The translations under genes were made by a program, and so were the position numbers. From Caulifigura coniformis (lineage in GTDB: Bacteria; Planctomycetota; Planctomycetia; Planctomycetales; Planctomycetaceae): a stretch of DNA of 64,000 bases. The notes beneath the pieces were generated by a model, which saw only the letters and a program-made list of their open reading frames with translations, searched no databases and was not told where the DNA came from. Shown here piece by piece: positions 33,760 through 43,211 of this stretch (its first letter is position 1; each line of letters starts with the position of its first letter). The stretch covers positions 4,290,314 to 4,354,313 of the forward strand of contig NZ_CP036271.1 of the NCBI RefSeq assembly GCF_007745175.1, in the 5' to 3' direction.

Positions 33760-36015
33760 ATGGAGCGATTGATGCCTCCTGAGGCACACCGCGAGCTGAG
33801 TGAACTCCGAGACCGCCTTGCCCAGCGGCTGATCGCCGTTCGTCGGGCCATGCGCGGCCATTTCCTGGCGGAGGGACTGGCGTGGTTCGCGGCCGCTCTC
33901 GTTCTTGTCGCGGCGATCACGCTCGTTCTCGACTGGCGGCTGGAGCTTTCACGACCGGCGCGCATCGGCATGCTTCTACTAGCGGCCACAGGATGCGCGT
34001 GGCTGCTGTATCGCCGTCTCCTGCAGCCGCTGCTTCTTCCGATGTCTCCCCTGGACGTGGCAGCCGCGATCGACCGGACTCACTCCGGTCCAGCGAGCGG
34101 CCGACTGGCATCGCGCGTCGCCTCAGTGCTCGAACTCCCGGACGCGCGGGTAGACCCCAGTTCGATGTCGCCGGAACTGGTCGTTCATGCAGTGCGGAAG
34201 AATTCCCAGGAACTGGAGAACGTTTCGTTCTCGCGCCATCTCAATTCGCGTCATCTGTGGCTGAGCCTGGCTGCGGTGGCCGTGGCGGTCGCGATCCCGG
34301 CCGGGTTTGCCGCGGCCGCTCCTTCGGTGGCGAAGCTGTGGCGGGACCGCTGGCTCCTCGGGTCGGATCGCCCGTGGCCGCATACGACAGCGATCGAAGT
34401 CGTTGGAGTGCGGGACGGCCGGCTGATTGTGCCGCGCGGGGAATCGACCGGGCTGCAGATCAAGGTGACGGATACGGCCGAGGAAACGGAAACGGTCTGG
34501 ATGCGAATGCAGTCGGATGATGGAGGGGACCAGACGGTCACGTTGAACCGGTTCGCCGCCGGAGACTTCCGGTTCGACCTCCCCCCTCTGCAACAGCCGG
34601 CGAATGTGACGATGTGGGGGGGCGACGGCAGGGCCGAGCCGTTCCGCATCGAACCGCTCGACCGACCGAAGTTCACATCACTGAAGCTGACGGCAACTCA
34701 CCCGCGCGAGAAGGAGGTCCAGGCGTTTGACTTCACGGCCGGCGAAGGGAACGTCCGCCTGCTGCCGAAAACGGTCGCCCGGCTGGAATTTGAAACGAAC
34801 GTGCCTGTTGCAGAAGTCCGCGTGAAAGGGGACGGAACCGGGCCAGAGGGGTTCGTGGCGATCGACGATCGACATTTCGCCGCCGACTGGACTCATGAGG
34901 GGCAGGTGCGCCTGGAGACGGTGCTTGTCGCCCGGGACTCGGGCCTCGAATCGTTTCCCAGACCGGTTTCGATCGGCGAGAAGGCCGATCGTCCTCCGAC
35001 GGTGACGCTCCGGCACTCGGGGGTGCGGCTGCGAGTGACAGCCCAGGCCACGATTCCCGTGACGCTGACGGTTCGCGACGACTATGGGCTGAGGAATGCG
35101 TCGCTTAACGTGGACGTCGACGGACCATCCACCCCGCCGCCGGTCGATGACGAGGACCCCGCGAAGGCCGGGGCGAAACCGGAACCGGCGTCACCCGTCC
35201 CCTCGCCAGTCGATCCGGAGCCAGCGTCGGCCGAAGCGTCAACAGAGCCGTCCACGAGTGCACCGCCCAAGCGAGGAGAGTTAACCACTCCGATGTTTGG
35301 GCCGGCCGAGCCGGCGATTGAGCTTTCCGTCGAGCAGCAGACGTCGGTGGAGATCGGGGCGTTGGCAGTGTCGCCCGGGCAAGCGGTGTCGGTTTGGGCC
35401 GTCGCGGACGATGACTGTTACACCGGGCGTCAGTCGGCGACTTCACGGAAGATCACGTTCAAGATCGTGAAAGATGAAGAGCTGTTCCGGGAGATCCTGC
35501 TCCGGCAACAGCAGCTGCGGGCGCGGCTGCAGAAGGCCTACGAGCAGATGCTTGATCTGCGCGAAAGAATGAAAGTCGCGGAGATCGCCTCCGACGGCGC
35601 GAACCTTCTGCGCTCGTACCTGCTGACGAGGCGGGAAATCGCCGCCGTCTCACGGGAGATCGGCGCCTCTCTGCTCGAGATGCGGCTCAACAAGCTTGGA
35701 GGGGAAGAGTCGTGGCGGCTGATCGAGTCGACCGTGACGAAGCCCCTGGCCCGGCTCCAGGAACAGGAACTCGAGCGGCAGAAGCAGGGACTCGAAACGC
35801 TGGTCACGTCGGAGCCTGAGTCGATGGATTCTCTGATCGAGCGTCAGCAGGCGATCACCGATGCACTGAAAATCATCCTGGCGAACATGTCGCAGTGGGA
35901 CAGCTTCATCGACATCATCAACCAGGTGAACTCGATCATCAAAATCCAGGAGGGGGCGCGGCGGATGACCGAGGACCTGAAATCGAAACAGGTGGAATCG
36001 ATCTTCGACAACTGA
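33760..36015 (+). CDS. Large DUF4175-like membrane protein (751 aa)
   Basis: Membrane helices lie at ~35-58, ~68-88 and ~165-187, with the start of the protein charged and helical. A long periplasmic part of beta-rich repeats follows, then a low-complexity Pro/Ala/Glu linker (~450-510), a short beta segment and a C-terminal coiled coil (~570-751) full of Leu, Glu, Gln and Arg. The pattern matches DUF4175-type proteins that accompany vWA genes. ATG 33760 starts 16 bp after the vWA stop. Binding partner of the vWA protein is the best guess. Confidence 0.75.
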   Translation: MERLMPPEAHRELSELRDRLAQRLIAVRRAMRGHFLAEGLAWFAAALVLVAAITLVLDWRLELSRPARIGMLLLAATGCAWLLYRRLLQPLLLPMSPLDVAAAIDRTHSGPASGRLASRVASVLELPDARVDPSSMSPELVVHAVRKNSQELENVSFSRHLNSRHLWLSLAAVAVAVAIPAGFAAAAPSVAKLWRDRWLLGSDRPWPHTTAIEVVGVRDGRLIVPRGESTGLQIKVTDTAEETETVWMRMQSDDGGDQTVTLNRFAAGDFRFDLPPLQQPANVTMWGGDGRAEPFRIEPLDRPKFTSLKLTATHPREKEVQAFDFTAGEGNVRLLPKTVARLEFETNVPVAEVRVKGDGTGPEGFVAIDDRHFAADWTHEGQVRLETVLVARDSGLESFPRPVSIGEKADRPPTVTLRHSGVRLRVTAQATIPVTLTVRDDYGLRNASLNVDVDGPSTPPPVDDEDPAKAGAKPEPASPVPSPVDPEPASAEASTEPSTSAPPKRGELTTPMFGPAEPAIELSVEQQTSVEIGALAVSPGQAVSVWAVADDDCYTGRQSATSRKITFKIVKDEELFREILLRQQQLRARLQKAYEQMLDLRERMKVAEIASDGANLLRSYLLTRREIAAVSREIGASLLEMRLNKLGGEESWRLIESTVTKPLARLQEQELERQKQGLETLVTSEPESMDSLIERQQAITDALKIILANMSQWDSFIDIINQVNSIIKIQEGARRMTEDLKSKQVESIFDN

Positions 36016-36072
36016 AATAGCGGACTTCGGTCGAGCCGCGGAGGCGTCCCCGACGCTCCGTTTCGGGCGCCG

Positions 36073-39000
36073 CTATTTGTGCCGATCCCCGGTCTCGCGT
36101 TTCGTCAGAGTGGAGAGGTACTCGACGACATCGCGCAGCTCGCGCCGCGAGATCTGCTTCATCAAGTCAGCCGGCATGCCGGACTGTCCTTTGGCACGGT
36201 CGTCGATCTCCGACTTTTCGACCGTCAGCGTTTCGCCGGCGGGGGTGACGATCCGGAAGGACTTTTCATCCTCGCCGCGGACGACGCCGGACAACACCCG
36301 TCCATCTTCCATGGCGAAGACGGCGGTCTCGAAGCCCTCGGCGATCTTTGCATTCGGATCGACGATCGCTTCGAGCAGGTAGTCTCGGGCTTTCGTCTTG
36401 CCGATTTCGGAAAGGTCGGGACCGACATCGCTGCCCTCGCCGTTGATCTTGTGACAGCGGCGGCAGGAAGCGGCCGCGTTTCCGAAGAAGACTTCCTTCC
36501 CGCGCGCGGCGTTGCCGCCGCTCAGGGAGTCGCCATACGCCGCCACCGTCCCCGCCCGGGCGAGGGTGTCACGAACCTTGCCGGCGGCCTCCGCCAGTTT
36601 CCCGCCGCGCAGTGCGGCGGCTTCGAGAATGTCGAGCTGCACCGCGGCTGCAGCCGGTGATCCGGCCAGCCAGGCGTCAAGCGTCGCCTGCAGGGCCTGA
36701 TCGGCTTCGGCGGTTTTGAGCGAGCCGAGGCCTTCGGCGGCCTGTTGCAATTCGATCACTGTGGAGGCTGCCGAGTTTAGCGCGGTTGCCAGTTCCCTGA
36801 CGGCCCGCCCAGGTGCAAGAATGACCAGCGACCTGCGGGTGGCCGCCCGGACGGCGGGTTCGCTGTCGGTGAGCAGTACATCAACGAGCTTCGGCAGTTC
36901 GCTGTCGCGCAGGGTCGAGAGCGCATCGATTGCTTCGACGCGCGTCTGGGCGGGAGAGGTGGGACTGGTCGCCAGTTCGCGGAGGATCGGGCCAACATCC
37001 TTGATTCCATAGCGCGCGGCCAGTTTCACCGCCGAGTCGCGGAGCTTGTCGGACCCCTGAAGCAGCCCGCCGATGGAGCTGCGCACGGCCGCTTCGGCTT
37101 CCGCGGCCGGACGGGACTCGATCGGCCGGAATTCGCCCGTGACGCGATCGAGGCGGGACGCGTCGGACCATTTGAGGAGGTCTTCCGTGGCTTCGAGCCG
37201 AACGGTTTCCGGCATGCTTTGGTCGGCGGCGATGGCGGCAACGGTTGTCGCCGCCTGTGGACCACCGACGCGGTAGTTGGCGTTCAGGACACGACGGACG
37301 AATTCCAACCCGGCGGGCGACTGCGCCCGCTGTGTGAAGCCAGGTCGGCCAGCGTACGCGGCCAATTCGGTCATCGCTCCGGCGATGCCTTCGTCATGAA
37401 TGGCGCGTGCGGCCTCGTAGGCGACCGAATCTTCGCGGTCGCCAAGAGCGCGCGCCAATTCGGGTTGCTTGAGACGCCTGAGCGCCACCACCGCGGCTAG
37501 GCGGACCGATTTCGAAGGATGATCGGCGGCCGCGACGAGCGTGGGAAGATCGCCGATCATTGCGAGCGCCGCGGCGCCGGCATGGCGAATGAAGGGATCG
37601 ACATCGGCGTTGGCCGCGAGCAGGTCGAGCAAGGCGGGAACGTTCGACGAATCCCCATGTCGTCCCAGCGCCAGTGCGGCCAGCATCCGAACCTGCAGAT
37701 CGTCGGACTTCAGGCCGGCCGCAAGCGAATCGATGCTCCATCCCTGTCGACCGAAGGCGCCTTCCGGAAGATCTCCCGCGATGCGGCAGGCCTGTTTTTG
37801 CAGATCGGCCCCCGAGGTGGCGAGTTCATCGAAGCTGCCGACGGATTTACCGCTGCGGCGGACGGCGGCTCCCCAGGCCCACGCGGCGTGGCGGCTCTTG
37901 TGGGAACTGGAGGAAATCAGCGCGGTCTGATGGAGTTTCGTGGCGAGCGTTTCGGTTCCCTTGGCGAGTTGTTCGACGGCCCTCTCGGTGAGGACGAACT
38001 GTGCTTCCAGCCGGACACGTCGGTCGGGGTGGCCGAGCAGCGTCAGCAGTTCCGCTTCGCTCCGTTTCTCGAAGCCATCGCGAAAGAGTCGGGCCGTCTC
38101 CTGGTTGGCCTGGCCCGCCGAGACGAACCTGAATCGATAGATGCGTCCCTTTCCGGCGCCGTTCCAGCCGTCGACCCAGTCGGTCGCGTAGATCGAGCCG
38201 TCGTAGCCGAACTCGACGTCGGTCGAGAGCATCGACTTCACGAGCCAGTCGGAATCGACGACTTCGAAACCTGCTCCCTTCGGCTTCACGCGGAAGGCGC
38301 GGATGCCGCTGTTTGCGGCGGAGCCCCGGAAGTCGACGAGGAAGAACTTTCCGGCGAGTTCCGGGGGGAGACCGACGCCGGGATCGAACGCCAGGCCGGA
38401 AGGACCGTCGGCGAGGTTCAGGATCGGCGGAACGACATAGGCGGGCTGGACTGCGGCCGACTGCTCGTCGTCGCGGTAGGGATGCCAGATCCGCTCACGG
38501 TTCCACGGACCGCGATCCTTGAGGTACTGGTAATACATCCTCCAGCCGGTATCGCCGTGCGGGACCACGTAGACCCAGCGGGCCTTGTCCCCGCCGTCGG
38601 AGTTGTTGTCGCCGGTGAAGAGGTCGCCTTCGTCGTTGAACGCCAGTTCCTGGGGATTCCGAAGTCCGTACGCGAAGACTTCCAGTTTCGAGCCATCGGG
38701 CTCGCAGCGGAACACGGCGCCGGTCTCGGGACGCTTCAGGCGTTCGCCTTCCTGATTGACGACGTTGTAGCCGCGGTCGCCAATGCTGAAATAGAGTCGG
38801 CCATCGTAGCCCCACACGAGGCCGTGCATATCGTGGCCGCGGAAGGCGGTGCGGACTCCGTACCCGGTGTGCAGGGTCGTCTTCTGGTCGGCGACGCCGT
38901 CGCCGTTGTAGTCCTGCAGGCGGTAGAGCGACGGGATGTTGGTGTAATAGACATTCCCGCGATGCGCGAGGACGCCGGCCCCGGTGCCATCGACGAGGGC

Positions 39001-39492
39001 GTTGTAGCCGGTCGAAAAAATGGTGGCCGATTCGAAACGGCCGTCTCCGTCCCTGTCTTCAAGACGCCGGATGCGATCGGGGAACTTCGTCCACTCCGTG
39101 ACCTTCTTGTCGCCGCCGAACTTGCGATAGAGCGCGTCCCGTTCTTCGACGGTCTGGAGGGCGAGGTCTTCCTCGAGCCAGTTCATGTGGCCGCGGTTGT
39201 CTTCCACTCCCTTGCTCTGGCGGAAGGTCTCGGCGACGTAGATCCGCCCCTGCTCATCGAAGCAAAAGGCGACGGGATTGGCGACGTCGGGCTCGGCGGC
39301 GACGAGTTCCACCGTGCCGCCGGCAGGCGTCTTGAATCCCTTGATCGCCAGTTCGGCCTCTTTCGAGGCGGGGGCGATGTCGAGCGGGAGGTCGTCACCG
39401 GAGGCCGCCGTGGCGACGACGGTGAGAGACAAGAGGGAAGCGGCCAGCAGGCGCGCGACTCGGGCGCGGCGAGAGAACGTCATGAACGGCAT
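36073..39492 (-). CDS. PVC-type membrane-bound dehydrogenase / HEAT / haem-binding protein (1139 aa)
   Basis: Signal peptide at residues ~5-33. A six-bladed beta-propeller of the sorbosone-dehydrogenase type fills ~50-450 (PVAFCFDEQGRIYVAE, AFRGHDMHGLVWG, GLRNPQELAFN, FTGDNNSDGGD). HEAT-like repeats follow (~480-960: LLTLLGHPDRRVRLEAQ, ALGRHGDSSNVPALLDLL). The C-terminal cytochrome-c-like domain has ARGKEVFFGNAAASCRRCH, with C-x-x-C-H near residue 1005, and SDVGPDLSEIG. This is the Pirellula/Verrucomicrobium membrane-bound dehydrogenase family; the substrate is likely a sugar or aldehyde. Convergent with the DUF4175 gene. Confidence 0.93.
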   Translation of the reverse strand: MPFMTFSRRARVARLLAASLLSLTVVATAASGDDLPLDIAPASKEAELAIKGFKTPAGGTVELVAAEPDVANPVAFCFDEQGRIYVAETFRQSKGVEDNRGHMNWLEEDLALQTVEERDALYRKFGGDKKVTEWTKFPDRIRRLEDRDGDGRFESATIFSTGYNALVDGTGAGVLAHRGNVYYTNIPSLYRLQDYNGDGVADQKTTLHTGYGVRTAFRGHDMHGLVWGYDGRLYFSIGDRGYNVVNQEGERLKRPETGAVFRCEPDGSKLEVFAYGLRNPQELAFNDEGDLFTGDNNSDGGDKARWVYVVPHGDTGWRMYYQYLKDRGPWNRERIWHPYRDDEQSAAVQPAYVVPPILNLADGPSGLAFDPGVGLPPELAGKFFLVDFRGSAANSGIRAFRVKPKGAGFEVVDSDWLVKSMLSTDVEFGYDGSIYATDWVDGWNGAGKGRIYRFRFVSAGQANQETARLFRDGFEKRSEAELLTLLGHPDRRVRLEAQFVLTERAVEQLAKGTETLATKLHQTALISSSSHKSRHAAWAWGAAVRRSGKSVGSFDELATSGADLQKQACRIAGDLPEGAFGRQGWSIDSLAAGLKSDDLQVRMLAALALGRHGDSSNVPALLDLLAANADVDPFIRHAGAAALAMIGDLPTLVAAADHPSKSVRLAAVVALRRLKQPELARALGDREDSVAYEAARAIHDEGIAGAMTELAAYAGRPGFTQRAQSPAGLEFVRRVLNANYRVGGPQAATTVAAIAADQSMPETVRLEATEDLLKWSDASRLDRVTGEFRPIESRPAAEAEAAVRSSIGGLLQGSDKLRDSAVKLAARYGIKDVGPILRELATSPTSPAQTRVEAIDALSTLRDSELPKLVDVLLTDSEPAVRAATRRSLVILAPGRAVRELATALNSAASTVIELQQAAEGLGSLKTAEADQALQATLDAWLAGSPAAAAVQLDILEAAALRGGKLAEAAGKVRDTLARAGTVAAYGDSLSGGNAARGKEVFFGNAAASCRRCHKINGEGSDVGPDLSEIGKTKARDYLLEAIVDPNAKIAEGFETAVFAMEDGRVLSGVVRGEDEKSFRIVTPAGETLTVEKSEIDDRAKGQSGMPADLMKQISRRELRDVVEYLSTLTKRETGDRHK

Positions 39493-39572
39493 CGGCGGGA
39501 ACTTCAGCAGGAGGGAACGCGGACCGACCTGTCAGTGTCCGCAGAACACCCTCACGGGGCAAGCCCCTGACG

Positions 39573-40295
39573 TCACGCGGACGGCCAGTCGACCGTCGCC
39601 TCGACGCCCCCTTCAGGGCGGACGGCCACTCGAAGGCTCGCCCCGTGCGACTGCGCGATGCGCCAGCATTTACACAGGCCAAAGCCCAGTCCGCGCCCCG
39701 CCTGGCGGCCGCTATAGAACGGATCGAACAGATGCTGGAGGTCCGCCTCGGAGAGGCCCGGGCCATTGTCGGAAATGGTGAGGCGGACCGGCGAGGCCCC
39801 GTCGCCGACGAGGTTTGAGGTGGAGACTTCGACCCGGCCTCCCGAAGGCACTGCCTGGACGGCATTTCGAAGGAGCTCGGAAACGACGACGGACAATTGC
39901 GCGTGGTCCGCAAGGACGGGGCGGTTTCTTGTCAGCCGAGTCTGGATCTCGACCTGGTGAGACCTGGCTGTCGCGTGCACGGCAGCAATTGTCGACTCGA
40001 CGACGGCGTTGAGTTCACAGGGGGCGAGTCGCGGGACTGGCGGCCGCGCGAAGAGCATCAGGTCGCCGATCATCTCGCGGATGCGCTGGACCTGGCCGGC
40101 GATGACGTTGAGGTCGCGAGTGGCCTCGGCCGCTTCGCCGGTGGGGACGACGCGGCCGATGCGTCGAAGGAGGAGTTCGGTGCGTCCCAGGATCGTGGCG
40201 AGCGGGTTATTGATCTCGTGCCCTGCCCCGGCGGCGAATTCCGCGAGGGCTTCGAGTTTTGCCCGTTGAAGTTCGTCTTCGAATTCGCGAATCAC
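39573..40295 (-). CDS. Soluble histidine kinase (240 aa)
   Basis: Begins at GTG 40295 with a short helix (REFEDELQRAKLEALAEFA), then the H-box GAGHEINNPLATILG (phospho-His near residue 26), and the ATP-binding HATPase_c domain: N-box ELLRNAVQAV, G1 ISDNGPGL and G2 GRGLGFGLCKC. There is no membrane helix and no sensor domain, so the signal must arrive by protein contact. It precedes and shares orientation with a receiver-containing gene 124 bp upstream at 40420-41004, the natural partner. Confidence 0.9.
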   Translation of the reverse strand: MIREFEDELQRAKLEALAEFAAGAGHEINNPLATILGRTELLLRRIGRVVPTGEAAEATRDLNVIAGQVQRIREMIGDLMLFARPPVPRLAPCELNAVVESTIAAVHATARSHQVEIQTRLTRNRPVLADHAQLSVVVSELLRNAVQAVPSGGRVEVSTSNLVGDGASPVRLTISDNGPGLSEADLQHLFDPFYSGRQAGRGLGFGLCKCWRIAQSHGASLRVAVRPEGGVEATVDWPSA

Positions 40296-40419
40296 GATTC
40301 GTCCCGGGCCAGGAGTTCGTCTTGGACGACGTGCAACAACAAAGACGCGGATGGCCGAACGTGTCGACGCATCCGCGGCGTATTCCAGTGCGTCCCTGAC
40401 GGGGCGCGGTTGAACCTTT

Positions 40420-41004
40420 TCAGCGAACCATCTCGGCCGATTCCATCTCCAGGAGTCCGCAGATGCGGTTCAGGAGCGTTTCGACCTCGAAAGGCTTCTG
40501 GAGGAAGTCGTTTGCACCGGCGGCCTTGAGATCTTCGATGCGATCGGCTTCGACCATGCCAGAAATGCAGATGATCTTCGTGCCGTCGAGCGTCGAATCG
40601 CTGCGAACCCGCTGGCAGACTTCCTTGCCGTTGATGTCCGGCAGCATCACGTCGAGGACGATGACATCCGGACGGTATTCCTTGACCATCATTCCTGCGT
40701 CGAAACCGTTGTTGACGGTTCGGACTTCGAAGCGGCCGTCGTTTTCGAGGACGTCCCGCATGAGCTCGGTGAGCTCGCGGTCGTCGTCAACGATCAGGGC
40801 CTTCCGTTTTCCGGACTCCAGTGCGTCCGTGGGGATACCGTTCTCTTTCATGAACTTGTAGAGAACGTCGCGCGGAATGCGGCGAAAGCGGGATCCGGGA
40901 ACCCGAAAGCCCTTCAGCTGTCCCGAATCGAAACAGCGGATAATGGTTTGCTGGCTGACCTTACAGATTTTGGCAGCCTCGCCGGTGGTGTAGACGGTCT
41001 TCAT
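40420..41004 (-). CDS. Excisionase-type HTH fused to a receiver domain (194 aa)
   Basis: ATG 41004 starts MKTVYTTGEAAKICKVSQQT, an excisionase/MerR-like HTH (residues ~5-55, with QQTIIRCFDSGQLKGFRVPGSRFRRI). After a short linker comes a response-regulator receiver (~68-185) with ALIVDDDRELTELM, the phospho-acceptor Asp in VIVLDVMLP and a Lys in FLQKPF. DNA-binding part first and receiver last is the reverse of most regulators. The gene has a good promoter of its own at 41249-41276. Confidence 0.92.
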   Translation of the reverse strand: MKTVYTTGEAAKICKVSQQTIIRCFDSGQLKGFRVPGSRFRRIPRDVLYKFMKENGIPTDALESGKRKALIVDDDRELTELMRDVLENDGRFEVRTVNNGFDAGMMVKEYRPDVIVLDVMLPDINGKEVCQRVRSDSTLDGTKIICISGMVEADRIEDLKAAGANDFLQKPFEVETLLNRICGLLEMESAEMVR

Positions 41005-41400
41005 GTGCTGATCTGTCCCTCGGTTCGGCCGGCCGATATCGCGATCCACCGCGCCTAAGCACCTGTTCGTCCGTGGATGAAAACCAAGAACGACGCGATC
41101 CTCCGTGACGCACGACCCGCCGACCCGGTAGCGACGGCGGGGAACCTCTTCCGTAATGGTCTTTGCCGGGGCCGCGAATCCTGCGGCCGGCACATCCTTC
41201 GTCGAACACCGATCTTCTCAGGATTAGCAGTGTTATCGACTCTTCCGATTGTATTCGTTCTGGGAATCTGGTCAATCTGTGTTTCCGGACGTTGAAGGGG
41301 CAGGACGCGGGGTCTGATATGACCGCGGTGCTCCCCTTAACTCCTTGATCCTGAACAGATTCAGACTGCTTCAGGGGGCATCATCCGCCCGTCGGCACGC
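41005..41400. other. Leader region of the receiver gene
   Basis: No gene seen. Contains a minus-strand promoter at 41249-41276, which would give a leader of about 240 nt; no riboswitch or obvious hairpin was recognised in it. Confidence 0.45.
41249..41276 (-). promoter_or_regulatory. Sigma-70-type promoter
   Basis: On the minus strand TTGACC (41271-41276) and TACAAT (41249-41254) are separated by 16 bp. Both are close to consensus, and the direction fits the receiver gene at 40420-41004. Confidence 0.5.
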
Positions 41401-42108
41401 TTAACCCGCCTCAAATGCCGTATCGGCAGCCGACAAAATCCCAAAAACCTCGCGGGCATCGGCCGCATTCCGTAAGTCATCGAGCAGCCCGGGTTTCTGG
41501 ATGACGCGACCGAGCCTGGCGAGGATCCGCAGGTGGGTGCGGGTGTCGCGGCTGGCGACCAGAAAGAAGAGGTCGGTTCCCGAGTTGTCGGGGGCGCCGA
41601 ATGGAATCGGAGAGTTGGTCCGCCCAAACGCGATAACGGCATCTTCCAGGGACGAGGGAAGCGGCTGGCGGGGGTGCGGAATCGCCACCCCCTTCTCAAA
41701 GGCGGTCGACATCAGCGACTCGCGCTCGATGACCGCCTGCAGAAGAACCGCGGGTTCCCAGACCTTCCAGGTTTTTCCCGCGGCCTCGACCAGGCCTTCG
41801 AGAACGGAGCGTTTCGTCCGTCCCTCAAGCGGCACCTGCACCTGCTCTTCCGAGAGGTACGTCGAGAGGAGCGTGTCGGCCAGCGGCACTGATTCCGATT
41901 GGGACTGCTCGAACGACGCGAGTTCGGCGTCGGTGAAGCCTCGCAGTTCCTGCTCGATCCATCCGCGGATTTCGGAAGTGTGGTATTGCCACTCAGTGCC
42001 CCGTTTGTGGGCCGGAATCCGGCCACGGAGCGTCAAACGTTCGAGTTCGCGCTGGTCGCGGCCCGTTTCACGGGCCAGGTCGGCGAGAGTCAGCCAGTCA
42101 TGATCCAT
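41401..42108 (-). CDS. HTH plus PTS EIIA (fructose/Ntr-type) domain protein (235 aa)
   Basis: The N-terminal ~65 residues form an excisionase-like HTH (LTLADLARETGRDQRELERLTLRGRIPAHKRG, then YHTSEIRGWIEQEL). The rest is a PTS EIIA-2 domain: VLEGLVEAAGKTWKV, then STAFEKGVAIPHPRQP with the phosphorylated His (in IPHP), and DLFFLVASRDTRTHLRILARL. A DNA-binding domain with EIIA suggests phosphorylation-controlled binding, similar in spirit to PtsN. The next gene upstream (42115-43080) is only 6 bp away. Confidence 0.9.
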   Translation of the reverse strand: MDHDWLTLADLARETGRDQRELERLTLRGRIPAHKRGTEWQYHTSEIRGWIEQELRGFTDAELASFEQSQSESVPLADTLLSTYLSEEQVQVPLEGRTKRSVLEGLVEAAGKTWKVWEPAVLLQAVIERESLMSTAFEKGVAIPHPRQPLPSSLEDAVIAFGRTNSPIPFGAPDNSGTDLFFLVASRDTRTHLRILARLGRVIQKPGLLDDLRNAADAREVFGILSAADTAFEAG

Positions 42109-42114
42109 AGCGGA

Positions 42115-43080
42115 TTATGAGGCGTCGTCGACCGATTGGGCAACTGGATTGGTGGCAAAGCAGTCGTTGAGCAGGCCTCCGGACCGCATCAGGCAGGCGC
42201 GAACAAGGTCGTGGTGTTCGAGTTTCCACAAGTCGCGCGACCAGACCTCGATCTCGTACATTCCCTTGTATCCGGATTGCTCCAGCGTGGTGACGATCTG
42301 GCGCAGCGGAATGACGCCATCTCCCGGAAGGAGTCGATCGTTCTCGGAACGCGGGGGCTCGCGCCAGTCGCTGAGCTGCACGACCGCAATCCGGTGAATG
42401 ATTTCGGGCAGCCGTTCGAGCAGCCTGGGCTCACGCCAGAGGTGATAGGTTCCGAAGCAGAACCGGGCCGCCGGGCAATTCACGCGATCGAGAATGTCGA
42501 GGGTTTCCTCGAGCCGGTTCAGGAACGACCAGTTCTTGCCGAACAGTGGCGCCATCGGCTGCAGTGCGATGTGCACCGTCGAATCGGCTGCGGCGTCGCA
42601 GAGTTCTTTGACCGCCTGCATCGCCAGGCGCATGGCATGGCTGCGGATGTGGGTGAACTGGACGCCTGGAATCACGACCAGGGCGCCGGCGCGAAGTCGC
42701 CGCGCGATTCGCAGCTTGCGACGCGCATCGCACATGGCGTCCGGAAACGAAAGGCCGCCCGCGCCGGTAAAGCCGCCACACCAGCCGAGAGACGACACTT
42801 TCAATCCGGACAGGCGGATCCGATCGACGTCGGCGGCGAGCGCTTCGTCGTTGAGCTTCTGCCAGTTCAGACCGATGGCGGTCAGCCCAGCGTCTGCGTA
42901 GTTCTCGAGATCTTCCTCGAGGCACCAGCGCGGCGTCGTCATCTGGTTGAGAGACAGTCGCGACATGACCTGTCGCGGCAGTTTCACCCGAGCGACGTCG
43001 GTATATGAGCCGGGCCCTGTCGGGTCCGGACTCACTTCCTGCGCCTCGTCCGGCGCGGGGATAAACGATGCATCCATCAT
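42115..43080 (-). CDS. Sugar phosphate isomerase/epimerase-like TIM-barrel protein (322 aa)
   Basis: Start set at ATG 43080 (MMDASFIPAP); an in-frame GTG lies at 43113. It shows the xylose-isomerase-like AP endonuclease family-2 pattern: DAGLTAIGLNWQKLND, GALVVIPGVQF, VQLSDWREPP and YEIEVWSRDLW, with acidic and histidine metal ligands. The gene ends 6 bp before the HTH-EIIA gene, so the two are probably in one operon, hinting at carbon-source control. Substrate not deducible. Confidence 0.85.
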   Translation of the reverse strand: MMDASFIPAPDEAQEVSPDPTGPGSYTDVARVKLPRQVMSRLSLNQMTTPRWCLEEDLENYADAGLTAIGLNWQKLNDEALAADVDRIRLSGLKVSSLGWCGGFTGAGGLSFPDAMCDARRKLRIARRLRAGALVVIPGVQFTHIRSHAMRLAMQAVKELCDAAADSTVHIALQPMAPLFGKNWSFLNRLEETLDILDRVNCPAARFCFGTYHLWREPRLLERLPEIIHRIAVVQLSDWREPPRSENDRLLPGDGVIPLRQIVTTLEQSGYKGMYEIEVWSRDLWKLEHHDLVRACLMRSGGLLNDCFATNPVAQSVDDAS

Positions 43081-43211
43081 CAACTCAGAGTTCCGAGAAT
43101 TTGCCCGCGCCACTTCGACAGTCCATCACGTCTCAGCAAGCTGACCCGCGGGATGGACGCCCGCAGAATTTCAGCGGCCGGACGAATTCCGGCCGCCTGC
43201 CCCACTGCCCT

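Noticed and set aside
37519-39570. 683-codon plus-strand frame opposite the membrane-bound dehydrogenase
   Set aside because: Antisense shadow of a gene with a clear domain structure; no family resemblance of its own.
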